From: Bordetella hinzii LMG 13501 | GTDB lineage: Bacteria > Pseudomonadota > Gammaproteobacteria > Burkholderiales > Burkholderiaceae_B | Direction of reading: 5' to 3' | NCBI RefSeq assembly: GCF_001548475.1 | Contig: NZ_LRUJ01000006.1 | Location: 1 to 64,000, forward strand | DNA length: 64,000 bases | Part shown: positions 23,923-32,866 of the stretch, piece after piece | How the letters are laid out: each line of letters starts with the position of its first letter | How positions within the stretch are numbered: position 1 is the first letter of the stretch | Made by a program: the position numbers and the translations under genes | The notes under the pieces: model-generated | Databases searched by the model: none | What the model saw: only the letters and a program-made list of their open reading frames with translations | Told to the model about the DNA's origin: nothing

Positions 23923-25854
23923 CTAGAACGCGATCAGCTGATCGCATAGTCGGTCCAACGTAGGTGACGACGCGCCCGCGTCTACAGCATAGGCGAGCTT
24001 CGCGCCCACCATCATCGTGTGCTTTCTAGCGCCCGACGCTTGACCGCAACGCACAGCTGCCTTGTTCTTCACCGCCTCAAACACTTCATCGCCGAGGGAC
24101 TGCCGGAGATCCGCATCGACGCAGTCGGAAAGCTCCTTGGGCCAGATCGCATGCGTGCCAGACCAGAGCGTTTCGTCAGGGAACAAGTTCGCATCGTCAA
24201 CACCCAGAAACCGGAAGAGAGACTTGTTATCGCGCTCGTGATTTCGCCGATGGGCTTCGTTCGCAATCTTGTCGCCGTCGGCATCAAAAATCAGGAACAG
24301 CGGTATGCCCATGTGCCGAGCGATAACCGCCGGCCGCAACAACTCACTCTTTCCGCCTACAGGCACCAGGTGGGTGCCGCACCGACGGAACTCCAGCAGG
24401 CGGTCTTTGAGCGCCAACCATGCATGGATGTACGCGCAGTCCTCAATGCCTTCTACTAGTGCCAGGCGTTGCGTGAAAAACATCTCGGCCAGTTGGGGCT
24501 GAAGAAGCTGATAGATCTTCGACAGCGTCGCCAGTTCTGCGACAGGCTGTTCGCCGAGTGCGTGCGCAATCGCATCGCCGATGGTAGCCAGCGTTGGCTG
24601 GCAAACAGATGTCGCATGGGAAGCCGCGTCGCGCCTCACCAGCCTGACGCTTTCGAAGGAATCGCCGCCGACGAACAGGGGGCTGTGAGTCGACACCATG
24701 ACCTGCGAACCCGTGTTGGCCAGTTCTTGGAGAACACCCGCCAAATGCCTCGCCTGCGGCGGGTGCTGATACAGCTCAGGCTCCTTGCAACCCAAGATGA
24801 GCTTGGGCGCACCGCTGCCGGTGTCGGCGTTGGCCAGTTCCTGCAGCAGGGCAAGAAGATAGGAGCGCTGGAAACCATGGCCGAAGCGACCCAGTTCACC
24901 TTGAAACTCGCCCTCGCCCAGCAGAACTCGCGCGAACGGATCTTCGACGCGAATGGATTTCTCCGAATCCTGATGCCATTGAAGCCGGAGGCTTGCTTCC
25001 GGATGTGCCCATTGGGCGAGTCTAGCGTTCAAGGCCGAAGACACCTCCGACAGCTGCTCCTGGCTCTCGTCAAGGAGCTGCTGGTAGCTGCGCCGGGCCG
25101 CCAGCGTGAGCTCGCTCAATCCCTCGGCGAAGTTGACCTTGGCACGCACCGTACGCGCAAGCAGCTTGCCCAGCGCCGTCGCCTTTCCCTCCGCCTGCTC
25201 CGTGCTCGCGTCCTTCACCGCGGGCACGTACACCCACTGGATATGCCGCTGGAGTCGGCCCTGCCCTTTGGTCGCTCCGTAAAACTGATCCTCACTTGGG
25301 ATCAAGGTGCACAAGTCTGGCCTGGCTGCCTCGAAGGTACGCAGTGCATCCTCCATTGCCGGGCCGGTCGTAGCTGCATTGAGATCCGGAAACTTGGCAC
25401 GCAAGCCCGTATAGAGCTCTTTCAACTCGGCAACTTTGGCACCGTCGCCCTTTCGTCCGAAGTACTCTGCGAACTCGGCCATCGCCATGCGTTGCCCCAA
25501 CTGTTTGATCTCGGCTTTGCCCTTCGCTTGATCGAAGGTAGCTGCAGCTGTGACGACCAGGAAACCGTTTCGGTAGTAGTCCTTGAAGTCTTCTTGCGCC
25601 TCGGCAGACAGCTGGTCAAACCACACGGTCACCGAGGCGGGCCTGCTGGTATCTCGACGATGGAAGTCCTCCTCCGCCAAGACGGTGAGGGGATTGCCCT
25701 GCGCGTCGGTTTCGCGGAACAGGACATTGAGGGCAAACAGGACAGTCGATTTGCCCGCGCCGTTCGCGCCGACCAGGCAGGTGTAGTCGTCAAACTCAAC
25801 AGTCGCGTCAGCAATGGCTCTCAGATTGCTAATCTGAACTTTGCGAATTCGCAT
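23923..25854 (-). CDS. OLD-family ATPase/TOPRIM nuclease
   Basis: 643 residues; start ATG 25854 (MRIRKVQISNLRAI), chosen because AGGGAGAGG lies 3-11 bp upstream; a longer frame adds 19 residues. ABC-type N-terminus: Walker A LVGANGAGKSTVLF (29-36 core), a central helical part, then LILGCKEPELYQHPPQ (Walker B region, where ILIEEPE is usual) and VMVSTHSPLF (switch histidine). C-terminal TOPRIM: ALVEGIEDCAYIHAWL and LFLIFDADGD with the acidic ligands. OLD proteins cut DNA and the founder (P2 Old) excludes lambda. Gabija uses a related GajA, but no UvrD-like GajB is adjacent, so this is a stand-alone class. The presence of OLD, the PHP-ATPase and the zinc-module gene together supports a defence island. 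Confidence 0.9.
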   Translation of the reverse strand: MRIRKVQISNLRAIADATVEFDDYTCLVGANGAGKSTVLFALNVLFRETDAQGNPLTVLAEEDFHRRDTSRPASVTVWFDQLSAEAQEDFKDYYRNGFLVVTAAATFDQAKGKAEIKQLGQRMAMAEFAEYFGRKGDGAKVAELKELYTGLRAKFPDLNAATTGPAMEDALRTFEAARPDLCTLIPSEDQFYGATKGQGRLQRHIQWVYVPAVKDASTEQAEGKATALGKLLARTVRAKVNFAEGLSELTLAARRSYQQLLDESQEQLSEVSSALNARLAQWAHPEASLRLQWHQDSEKSIRVEDPFARVLLGEGEFQGELGRFGHGFQRSYLLALLQELANADTGSGAPKLILGCKEPELYQHPPQARHLAGVLQELANTGSQVMVSTHSPLFVGGDSFESVRLVRRDAASHATSVCQPTLATIGDAIAHALGEQPVAELATLSKIYQLLQPQLAEMFFTQRLALVEGIEDCAYIHAWLALKDRLLEFRRCGTHLVPVGGKSELLRPAVIARHMGIPLFLIFDADGDKIANEAHRRNHERDNKSLFRFLGVDDANLFPDETLWSGTHAIWPKELSDCVDADLRQSLGDEVFEAVKNKAAVRCGQASGARKHTMMVGAKLAYAVDAGASSPTLDRLCDQLIAF

Positions 25855-26158
25855 GACCTCTCCCTTTCTTGTAAGGCAGATTATGGTCACCAAGTGGCGT
25901 TTTGCCAACAAGCCATGGCTGCGAGATATAAATCGGCTGGAACACTAGAAGGCTAATGGCGGCATCGTGGGCCACTGACTGAGACCGAGCCGCCAAGAGG
26001 CATCGCCGGCCACGCTGAAGAGCCGGAGACCTGCCGTTCTGCACCGGCAGGTCGTGGCCGTCGGCGAAACTTCGCCGCCGACCGCAGAGGTCACTATCCG
26101 CGAGAACCGGACGCTCCGACGCCGGGTGCATGATCCACGGGGATATGCGGCCCACGAT
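25855..26158. other. Non-coding stretch with dyads between OLD and MocR genes
   Basis: 304 bp. It holds an 8-bp perfect stem (ACCTGCCG 26029-26036 / CGGCAGGT 26045-26052) followed by a second dyad (CGGCGAA / TTCGCCG near 26065-26080). A 108-residue frame on the minus strand has no ribosome site or known motif. Structure is seen; function is not. Confidence 0.4.
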
Positions 26159-27577
26159 TTAATGAGATGCAACGATTCTTGCAAGCGTCGCGCATGCGGT
26201 TTCTATGTTGTCGGGGTGTAGGTTGGTCACGCTGAGTAGCAAGCCACGTTGCGCGTGCCCGCGGCTAAGGTGCCAAGCGGAGAGCGCCGAGGGCGCGAGG
26301 CCATGTGCGCGGGCGGCACGCACCACGGCGATGTCGTCGGCAATCTGTGGGAGCGGTGCGATTACGCCCAGGCCAGCCGCTAGCGTGCCCGGCAGAAGTC
26401 TGTTTACATGCGTTAGCGCGAGGTTGCGGCGCTCGGTATAGAGAGCCTTCATCTGCCGCAGGTGCCGCAGGAAGTGCCCATTGGATAGAAACTCCGAAAC
26501 AGCCAACTGGGCGATCCGGTTCGGAGCCGGGGCCAACACGGCGGCGACCTCGACCAGACGCTCCGCCAGCGAACGTGGGGCGACGACGAAACCGAGGCCG
26601 AGCGCCGGACTGAGCGTTTTGCTGAACGACCCGATGTGAATCACACGCTCGGCGCCTGCGCCTGAGGCGAGGGCCGGTGCCGCCCGACCGTCGAGCTGAA
26701 GTTCTCCGAGATAGTCATCTTCGATGATCCAGGCGCCACTTGACGCCGCCCAGTCGAGCAAGGCGTGTCTTCGTGCGCGCGATAGGGTCACGCCTAGCGG
26801 TGCGTGCTGGCCTGGGGTGACCAGTGCCAGCAGGGCGTCTGGGGCCCGGGCGATGCCATCGTCCACGCGCAGCCCCTTGGCGTCAACGGCCACAGGTTCG
26901 AGGGTGGCGCCGATCAGCTCGAGCCCGCGCCTACCCAGCGGATAACCTGGCTCTTCGATCCACGCCTTGCGCCCCTGAGCGCGTAGCGCCGTGAGGGCAA
27001 GCAGCAGGCCCTGCCGGTATCCACCGGTGACGATGATTTGATCGGGATGGCATTGCATTTGCCGGCTGATGGCAAGGTGGCTCGCGATCTGGGCCCGCAG
27101 CACGGGTTCGCCTCGCGGGTCAGCGTAGGCCGTGTCAGTGATCGCGTCGTCGCGTAGGGCTCGCGCTCGCATGCGGGCCCAGAGCTTGGCCGGAAACGCG
27201 TCGTGAGCGGGTACGCCCATTTGGAACGGCCGTGGGGCGCTCGAAAATGGACGGTTGAAAGCCGCCAAAGGTCTGTCGATTGGCAAGGCGTCGACCGCTT
27301 CGATGGTAGGCGGCCGAGCGCTTACGCGCGTTCCAGCGGGTCCGGCGCCGAATACCAGGTTCTCGGCGATTAGCCGATCGTATGCCACGCGGATGGTGCC
27401 GCGCGCGACACCAAGCTGCGCGGCGAGGTCTCGACCGGAAGGCAAACGCTGTCCTGGCGCAAGCCGGCCGTCGAGGATCGCCTGTCGCAGGCTCGCATGG
27501 ATCTGGTCGCCGATTGCCGCGACGGCGGCTCGGTCCACCTGAATCGACAGTGCATCGAACTTACTTAAGTCAGTCAT
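26159..27577 (-). CDS. MocR/PdxR-type GntR regulator with aminotransferase-like domain
   Basis: 472 residues. N-terminal winged helix (IHASLRQAILDGRLAPGQRL and DLAAQLGVARGTIRVAYDRL) followed by a fold-type I aminotransferase domain with the PLP lysine in GSFSKTLSPALGLGFV and the aspartate block AWIIEDDYLGELQLDG. Such proteins use PLP or an amine-PLP adduct as effector. It is divergent from the AhpD-like gene at 27734 across 156 bp, so it most likely controls it. Base composition is between island and core. Confidence 0.88.
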   Translation of the reverse strand: MTDLSKFDALSIQVDRAAVAAIGDQIHASLRQAILDGRLAPGQRLPSGRDLAAQLGVARGTIRVAYDRLIAENLVFGAGPAGTRVSARPPTIEAVDALPIDRPLAAFNRPFSSAPRPFQMGVPAHDAFPAKLWARMRARALRDDAITDTAYADPRGEPVLRAQIASHLAISRQMQCHPDQIIVTGGYRQGLLLALTALRAQGRKAWIEEPGYPLGRRGLELIGATLEPVAVDAKGLRVDDGIARAPDALLALVTPGQHAPLGVTLSRARRHALLDWAASSGAWIIEDDYLGELQLDGRAAPALASGAGAERVIHIGSFSKTLSPALGLGFVVAPRSLAERLVEVAAVLAPAPNRIAQLAVSEFLSNGHFLRHLRQMKALYTERRNLALTHVNRLLPGTLAAGLGVIAPLPQIADDIAVVRAARAHGLAPSALSAWHLSRGHAQRGLLLSVTNLHPDNIETACATLARIVASH

Positions 27578-27733
27578 CTTGGGTCAGTCGTTTCGGCAGT
27601 TTTTGGGCCTGTTTCTCCAACAGCCGGTGTAGTAACGTCTGCTTATGACATGGATCTCGGTCGAAGTTGATCGGCGGCCTTCGGGGCGCGCTGGCCGCGA
27701 TTCGACAATCATAAACAACAGCAGAGGACAGTG
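27578..27733. promoter_or_regulatory. Divergent control region of the MocR/AhpD-like pair
   Basis: 156 bp with AT-rich patches (CAGTTTTTGGGCC, CGTCTGCTTATGACATGG, ATCATAAACAA). MocR regulators usually bind repeated sites in such regions; I cannot pick reliable ones. Confidence 0.35.
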
Positions 27734-28180
27734 ATGACCCGTTTGAACTGGCAAGAGATCGCACCTGAAGGCGCAAAGGCACTTTTCGGTATCCACCACT
27801 ACGTCACGAGAAGGACGAACCTTCCGGAGGAACTCGTGCACCTCGTGTTCCTCCGCGTTTCGCAAATCAATGGGTGCGCACACTGCATCGATATGCACAG
27901 TCGCGATCTAAGAAAAACCATGTCGATCGACAAGATCAGTTTGGTACCGGTATGGGACGAGGTGCACCATTTGTTCTCTGAGCAGGAGCGCGCCGCGCTG
28001 GCCTGGGCTGAGGAGGTGACCCGTGTCAGCGAGACGCACGCGTCTGATGAGGCGTATGCCGCCGCCTCGGCACAATTCGCGCCCAAGGATCTGGTTGACC
28101 TCACGATCACGATCGCCGCGATGAACGCGTTCAATCGGCTGGGAGCGCCATTTCGAGTTCCTGTCGCTGCTCAGTCGTGA
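27734..28180 (+). CDS. Carboxymuconolactone decarboxylase/AhpD-like protein
   Basis: 148 residues, start ATG 27734 behind AGAGGA. The redox motif NGCAHCIDMHSRDLRK carries the C-x-x-C and downstream His of AhpD-type alkylhydroperoxidases, within an all-helical CMD fold (ending LTITIAAMNAFNRLGAPFRV). Likely a small peroxidase or disulfide enzyme. Regulated by the divergent MocR protein, as seen for similar pairs in many proteobacteria. Confidence 0.88.
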   Translation: MTRLNWQEIAPEGAKALFGIHHYVTRRTNLPEELVHLVFLRVSQINGCAHCIDMHSRDLRKTMSIDKISLVPVWDEVHHLFSEQERAALAWAEEVTRVSETHASDEAYAAASAQFAPKDLVDLTITIAAMNAFNRLGAPFRVPVAAQS

Positions 28181-28402
28181 TCTGGTTTCCACACGCAGAT
28201 TGGAAGTGATGCTTCACGGGCTCGAAGAGTGCAGAACCCTAGGCGTCGATGATGCATTTCAGTCTGAGCTGCGCGAAGGGCCGCTTTGGAAAACCGCTTA
28301 CGAGCGTCCGCATCTGGCCGTAAAGCGACGCCGATCCTGCCTCGCACTCCCCATCAACTTCGTACTCAATCCCAGGACCGGGAAAATCCGCGGGCCAAGA
28401 CT
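28181..28402. other. Right edge of the accessory island
   Basis: No gene seen. The 10-mer AGAACCCTAG at 28233-28242 is the inverted counterpart of CTAGGGTTCT at 17933-17942 at the left edge. GC rises to core level by ~28380. No tRNA or direct repeat was found. Confidence 0.35.
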
Positions 28403-28420
28403 CGGGGCGTCTTCGCCCCG
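28403..28420 (-). terminator. Hairpin after the aldo/keto reductase gene
   Basis: Perfect 7-bp stem (CGGGGCG / CGCCCCG) with a 4-nt loop, 23 bp beyond the reductase stop (minus strand). No T-run. It marks the likely end of the core operon next to the island. Confidence 0.45.
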
Positions 28421-28442
28421 GCGGCGACCCGGGCAGGCGCGC

Positions 28443-29249
28443 TCAATCCCACTCGGGCGCCAGTCCCTCGGGGCTGACTTCGCGGCCATTGCGCTCCAGC
28501 GTGGCGATGCGCCCCATGTCCTCGTCCTCCAGGCGCAGTTGGCGGGCCAGCAGATTGCTGGCGAGGTTTTCGCGTTTGGTGGAGGAGGGGATGACGCTAT
28601 AGCCCAGCTGCAAGGCCCAGGCCAGGGCGACCTGGGCGGGCGTGGCCTGGCGGGCTTGCGCGATGGCGCCGATGACCGGGTCCTTGAGCACCTTGCCGTA
28701 GGCCAGGGTCATATAGGAGGTCACGCCGATGCCCTGGGCCTGCAGATAGGCCGCGAGCTTGCGGTTCTGCAGGTAGGGACTGAGCTCGATCTGGTTGGTG
28801 GCGATGGCTTCGCGGCCGACCGCGGCGATGGCCTCGCCGGTCAGGGCGATATTGAAGTTGGAGATGCCGATATGGCGCGTGAGCCCCAGTTCGCGGGCCT
28901 CGGCCAGCGCGGTCATATAGGCGGCCAGCGGCACACCCTTGCCCGGCGCGGGCCAGTGGATCAGCGTCAGGTCCACGCGGTCGGTGCGCAGCCGCGACAG
29001 GCTGTCGCGCAGGCTGGGGATCAGCTTGTCGTGGGCATGGTTGTCGACCCAGATCTTGGTGGTGAGAAAGAGATCGTCGCGGGCCACGCCGGATTCGGCG
29101 ATGGCCTGGCCGATCTCGGCCTCGTTTCCGTAGATTTGCGCGGTGTCGATGGCGCGGTAGCCCAGCTCCAGGCCGGTGCGCACGGCGTCGATGACGGTCT
29201 GGCCCTGCAGGCGGAAGGTGCCCAGGCCAAAGGAAGGAACAATGCTCAT
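28443..29249 (-). CDS. Aldo/keto reductase
   Basis: 268 residues; start ATG 29249 ([15 protein letters not shown]), although the frame stays open upstream. The catalytic tetrad is visible: D35 and Y40 ([13 protein letters not shown]), K65 ([10 protein letters not shown]), H98 (DLTLIHWP). NADPH-binding end: [15 protein letters not shown]. Similar to 2,5-diketo-gluconate reductase-type enzymes (DkgB-like). It follows the MFS gene by 32 bp on the same strand and is probably co-expressed with it under the divergent LysR regulator. Confidence 0.92.
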   Translation of the reverse strand: MSIVPSFGLGTFRLQGQTVIDAVRTGLELGYRAIDTAQIYGNEAEIGQAIAESGVARDDLFLTTKIWVDNHAHDKLIPSLRDSLSRLRTDRVDLTLIHWPAPGKGVPLAAYMTALAEARELGLTRHIGISNFNIALTGEAIAAVGREAIATNQIELSPYLQNRKLAAYLQAQGIGVTSYMTLAYGKVLKDPVIGAIAQARQATPAQVALAWALQLGYSVIPSSTKRENLASNLLARQLRLEDEDMGRIATLERNGREVSPEGLAPEWD

Positions 29250-29281
29250 GATGATAGGTATCGCGGAAGATTGAAAAAGGA

Positions 29282-30484
29282 TCAGCAGGTCTGGGCGCCG
29301 AGGGCGCGGCGCGAGCGCCGCAGTTGCGACAGCACCAGCAGCAGGCCGGCCACGGCGATCAGCGCGCCGGCGACCGGCACGGCCGCATAGCCCAGGCCGG
29401 CCGAGATGGCGCCGCCGCCGGCCGCCGCGCCCAGCGCATTGCCGAGGTTGAAGGCGCCCACATTGACCGAGGAGGCCAGCCCGGGGGCCTCGGAGGCGGC
29501 GCGCATCACGCGCATCTGCAGCGGCGGCACCACGGCGAAGGTGGCGATGCCCCAGATGAGCAGGGCGATGGCCGCGCCGGCATGGGTGGCCGCCAGCCAC
29601 GGGAAGGCCAGCATCACCGCGATCAGCAGCGCCAGAAAGCCGATCAGGCTGCCGTCCAGGGAGCGGTCGGCCAGCCGCCCGCCAGCGATATTGCCCAGCG
29701 AGAAACCCACGCCGATCAAGACCAGCATGCCGGTGATGAAGGCGGGCGAAGCGCCGGTCAGCGCCGACAGCGTGGGCGAGATATAGGTGTAGAGCGTGAA
29801 CATGGCGCCCGAGCCGAGCACGGTGGTGGCCAGGGCGGCCAGCACGGCCGGACGGGTCAGCACCGACAGCTCGGCGCCGACATTGGGGCGGCTGCCGGCC
29901 TGCCCGGCCGGCAACGCCAGGCGCAGGCCCAGCATGGCGATCAGCCCCAGGCCGGCCGTGGCCGCGAAGGACAGCCGCCAGCCCAGCGCCTGGCCCAGCC
30001 AGGTGGCCGCGGGGACTCCGCCGATGTTGGCGATGGTCAGGCCCATGAACATGGCCGCCACGGCACTGGCCTGGCGGTGGCGCGGCACCAGGCTGGCCGC
30101 CACCAGCGAGCCCAGGCCGAAAAACGCGCCATGGTTCAGGCTGGTGACCAGGCGGGCCAGCAGCAGCGTCGTATAGTCGGGCGCCAAGGCCGAGAGCAGG
30201 TTGCCCAGCGTGAAGATGCCCATCAGCGCGATGAGGGCCTTGCGGCGCGACCAGCGCGCCAGCGCCAGCGTCATGAGAGGGGCGCCCACCATCACGCCGA
30301 TGGCGTAGGCGCTGACCAGCATGCCGGCCGTGGGGATGGAGACGCCGACGCCTTCGGCGATGACCGGCAGCAGCCCCATGGGGCCGAATTCCGTGGTGCC
30401 GATGCCGAAGGCGCCGACCGCCAGGGCCAGCAAGGGCAGGGCGGCCTTGGCGCCGGAGGGCTCGGCGGTGGAGGAGGGATTCAT
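29282..30484 (-). CDS. MFS efflux transporter, DHA1/AraJ type
   Basis: 400 residues, 12 helices; start ATG 30484 behind AGGAAG, shorter than the frame, which could begin at a TTG six bases upstream. Family signatures: [20 protein letters not shown] in helix 1, [20 protein letters not shown] in helix 4. Relatives export sugars, drugs or arabinose-type compounds. In operon with the aldo/keto reductase; divergent from LysR at 30586. Confidence 0.92.
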   Translation of the reverse strand: MNPSSTAEPSGAKAALPLLALAVGAFGIGTTEFGPMGLLPVIAEGVGVSIPTAGMLVSAYAIGVMVGAPLMTLALARWSRRKALIALMGIFTLGNLLSALAPDYTTLLLARLVTSLNHGAFFGLGSLVAASLVPRHRQASAVAAMFMGLTIANIGGVPAATWLGQALGWRLSFAATAGLGLIAMLGLRLALPAGQAGSRPNVGAELSVLTRPAVLAALATTVLGSGAMFTLYTYISPTLSALTGASPAFITGMLVLIGVGFSLGNIAGGRLADRSLDGSLIGFLALLIAVMLAFPWLAATHAGAAIALLIWGIATFAVVPPLQMRVMRAASEAPGLASSVNVGAFNLGNALGAAAGGGAISAGLGYAAVPVAGALIAVAGLLLVLSQLRRSRRALGAQTC

Positions 30485-30585
30485 GGACAAACTTCCTGGG
30501 TGAGAGACGATGGCGGAAGTTTGCGCGCTTTACTTTTGCAGAAAAACCCGTTTATAAGCGAAATACTTTTGATAAAAAGTCAAAA
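30485..30585. promoter_or_regulatory. Divergent MFS/LysR promoter region
   Basis: 101 bp, very AT-rich for this genome between 30530 and 30585 (TTTATAAGCG, TTTTGATAAAAAG). LysR regulators bind such regions through T-N11-A sites and usually repress themselves; exact boxes cannot be chosen by eye. Confidence 0.45.
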
Positions 30586-31539
30586 ATGAAGATTACGCTC
30601 GAAGAACTCCAGGCTTTTCTGGCCGTGGTCGACAGCGGCTCGCTCACGGCGGCGGCCCAGCAACTGGGCCAGACCGTCTCGGCCGCCAGCCGCGCCCTGG
30701 GCCGCCTGGAAGAAAAACTGCAGACCACGCTCATGCACCGGACCACGCGCCGCATCGAGCTCACGGAAGAGGGGCGGGCCTTCCTGGTGCAGGCGCGCGC
30801 CATCATCGAGGCGGTCGAGGGCGCCGAGGAAGCCATGGCGGTGCGCCGCGGCCAGCCCTCGGGACGGCTGCGGGTCGATGCCGCCACGCCTTTCATGCTG
30901 CATGTCATCGTGCCGCTGATACAGGGCTATCGCGAACGCTATCCGCAGGTGGAGCTGGAGCTCAACAGCAGCGAACATTTCATCGATCTGCTGGAGCGGC
31001 GCACCGACGTGGCCATCCGCATCGGCCACCTGAAGGACTCCACGCTGCACAGCCGGCCCATCGCCAGCGGCCGGCTGCGCATCCTGGCCAGCCCCGCCTA
31101 CCTGGCGCGCCACGGCACGCCGCGCCATCCTTCGGAGCTGCTGAGCGGCCACAGCCTGCTGGGCTTTAACCAGCCCGACGCGCTGAACTACTGGCCGCTG
31201 CGCGACGAGGCGGGCGAGCGCCGCTACATCACGCCCACGATCTGGGCCTCCAATGGCGAGACCCTGCGCCAGCTGGCCTTGCAGGACATGGGCATCGTCT
31301 GCCTGTCCGACTTCATGACGGGCGAGGACCGCGCCAGCGGCCGTCTCAAGCAGATTCTCGCACGCTACACCATCGACGAGCGCCAGCCCATCAACGCGGT
31401 CTACTACCGCAACACCGCGATCTCGGCGCGCATCGCCTCTTTTGTCGATTACCTGGCCGAGGCGGTGCGCGAGGCCTCGGCGCCGGCCGCCAGCCAGTCG
31501 CCCACCAGCGGCCAGAGCGCGCCCTCGAAGCGGCTGTGA
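30586..31539 (+). CDS. LysR family transcriptional regulator
   Basis: 317 residues. N-terminal LysR helix-turn-helix (LEELQAFLAVVDSGSLTAAA, RALGRLEEKLQTTLMHRTTR) and effector domain (GRLRVDAATPFMLHVIVPLI, DVAIRIGHLKDSTLHSRPIA, DMGIVCLSDFMTGEDRASGR). It resembles the YhjC/DmlR subgroup that usually neighbours a short-chain or aldo/keto reductase or an MFS pump. Divergent from the MFS-AKR operon and its likely regulator. Confidence 0.92.
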   Translation: MKITLEELQAFLAVVDSGSLTAAAQQLGQTVSAASRALGRLEEKLQTTLMHRTTRRIELTEEGRAFLVQARAIIEAVEGAEEAMAVRRGQPSGRLRVDAATPFMLHVIVPLIQGYRERYPQVELELNSSEHFIDLLERRTDVAIRIGHLKDSTLHSRPIASGRLRILASPAYLARHGTPRHPSELLSGHSLLGFNQPDALNYWPLRDEAGERRYITPTIWASNGETLRQLALQDMGIVCLSDFMTGEDRASGRLKQILARYTIDERQPINAVYYRNTAISARIASFVDYLAEAVREASAPAASQSPTSGQSAPSKRL

Positions 31540-31598
31540 AAAAAGGCGAAATGGCCGATCTGCGCCACGCATGCGCGGCAGGAATGCGTCGACGCGCT

Positions 31599-31613
31599 GC
31601 GCCGGTACGGCGC
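31599..31613. terminator. Hairpin after the LysR gene
   Basis: Perfect 6-bp stem GCGCCG / CGGCGC with a 3-nt loop, between the LysR stop and the thiolase promoter. It directly abuts the -35-like TTGTGG. Weak evidence for termination. Confidence 0.3.
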
Positions 31614-31657
31614 TTGTGGATATGACGATCATCATATTAATATGATGATCGTCATAT
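31614..31657 (+). promoter_or_regulatory. Perfect 38-bp palindrome (double TetR-type operator) over the thiolase promoter
   Basis: 31620-31657 is a perfect palindrome. It can be read as two 18-bp operators, ATATGACGATCATCATAT (31620-31637) and its mirror (31640-31657), each with 6-bp arms ATATGA / TCATAT and centres 20 bp apart, two helical turns. A -35-like TTGTGG (31614-31619) and -10-like TAATAT (31638-31643) overlap it. The TetR gene at 32867 in the same operon is the obvious ligand, giving autoregulation. Confidence 0.7.
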
Positions 31658-31684
31658 AAAGCCGCCACGGCCGGGAGATACGAG

Positions 31685-32833
31685 ATGTCCAGCACTGTCA
31701 TCGCGGGCTTTGCCCGTACCCCTTTCGCTTTCGCCCGCAAGGGCGTCCTGGCGCGGACCCGCCCGGACGACCTGGCCGCCGTGGTGTTGCGGTCCCTGGC
31801 GCAGGGCCTGGATCCGGCGCTGATCGACGATGTGTTCATGGGCTGCGCCTATCCGGAGGCCGAACAGGGCAACAACATCGCGCGCATCGCCGCCTTGCTC
31901 GCGGGATTTCCGGTCAGCGTGCCCGGCATGACCATGAACCGCTTCTGCGGCTCATCGATGTCCGCCGTGCACATGGCGGCCGGACAGATCGCCATCGGAG
32001 CGGGCGAGGCCTTCATCGCCGCCGGCGTGGAGAGCATGAGCATGGTGCCGCAGGGCGGGCTCACCTTCTCGCCCAATCCGCGTTTCGTGTCGCCCGACCA
32101 TCCCGATGCGCCCATCGGCATCGAGGCCTATATCCCGATGGGGCGCACGGCCGAAAACGTCGCGGCGCGCCACGGCATCTCGCGCGCCGACCAGGAGCGC
32201 TTTGCCTTCGAGTCGCAGATGAAAGCCGCGCGCGCCCAGGCGCAGGGCCGCCTGGCCGGCGAGCTGGCGCCGGTCGTTACGCCCGATGGGCTGCATGTGG
32301 TGGCCGACCAGTGCCTGCGGCCGCAAACCAGTCTGCCGGGGCTGGCGGCGCTGCGTCCGGCCTTCGACGGCACGGTGACGGCCGGCACCGCGTCGCCGCT
32401 GACCGATGGCGCGGCCGGCGTGCTGGTGACATCGGAGGCGTTCGCGCGCCGGCATGGCCTGGACATCCTGGCCCGCGTGAAAGCCACGGCCGTGGCCGGG
32501 TGCGCGCCGGAATTCATGGGCATGGGCCCGGTGCCGGCCAGCCGCCTCGCCCTGGCCCGCGCGGGCCTGTCCATCGAAGACATCGGCGTGGTGGAGCTCA
32601 ACGAGGCCTTTGCCTCGCAGGCGCTGGCCTGCATACGCGAGCTGGGCCTGGACCCGGCGCGCGTCAACCTGGACGGCGGCGCCATCGCGCTGGGCCATCC
32701 GCTGGGCGCCACGGGCGCGCGCATCACGGGCAAGGCCGCCCAGCTGCTGCGCCGCGAGGGCTGCCGTTATGCGCTGGCCACGCAGTGCATCGGCGGCGGC
32801 CAGGGCATCGCGACGGTGCTCGAAGCCGTGTAG
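31685..32833 (+). CDS. Acetyl-CoA acetyltransferase (thiolase)
   Basis: 382 residues; ATG 31685 with GGGAGA upstream. The active-site Cys is C88 in MNRFCGSSMSAVHMAAGQIA. The C-terminal motifs NLDGGAIALGHPLGATGAR and CIGGGQGIATVLEA supply the catalytic His and second Cys; NEAFASQALA is also present. Degradative or biosynthetic thiolase cannot be told apart. First gene of an operon with TetR and a PaaI thioesterase, which suggests CoA-thioester turnover controlled by an acyl-CoA. Confidence 0.92.
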   Translation: MSSTVIAGFARTPFAFARKGVLARTRPDDLAAVVLRSLAQGLDPALIDDVFMGCAYPEAEQGNNIARIAALLAGFPVSVPGMTMNRFCGSSMSAVHMAAGQIAIGAGEAFIAAGVESMSMVPQGGLTFSPNPRFVSPDHPDAPIGIEAYIPMGRTAENVAARHGISRADQERFAFESQMKAARAQAQGRLAGELAPVVTPDGLHVVADQCLRPQTSLPGLAALRPAFDGTVTAGTASPLTDGAAGVLVTSEAFARRHGLDILARVKATAVAGCAPEFMGMGPVPASRLALARAGLSIEDIGVVELNEAFASQALACIRELGLDPARVNLDGGAIALGHPLGATGARITGKAAQLLRREGCRYALATQCIGGGQGIATVLEAV

Positions 32834-32866
32834 TCGCGTATCGTGGCGGCTTGGAACGAGGACAGC

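Noticed and set aside
23930-23945. 16-bp perfect palindrome GCGATCAGCTGATCGC
   Set aside because: Lies inside the last codons of the OLD gene; may be chance and has no promoter context.
18279-25854. Assignment of the island to Septu, Gabija or Wadjet
   Set aside because: Septu PtuA/PtuB, Gabija GajB helicase and the Wadjet Jet genes are not matched by what is seen; only loose domain parallels exist.
24469-25956. 495-codon plus-strand frame opposite the OLD gene
   Set aside because: It is the mirror frame of a well-supported OLD nuclease with Walker and TOPRIM motifs.
17937-28402. tRNA-flanked integrative element
   Set aside because: No tRNA gene or attL/attR-type direct repeat was found at either edge.
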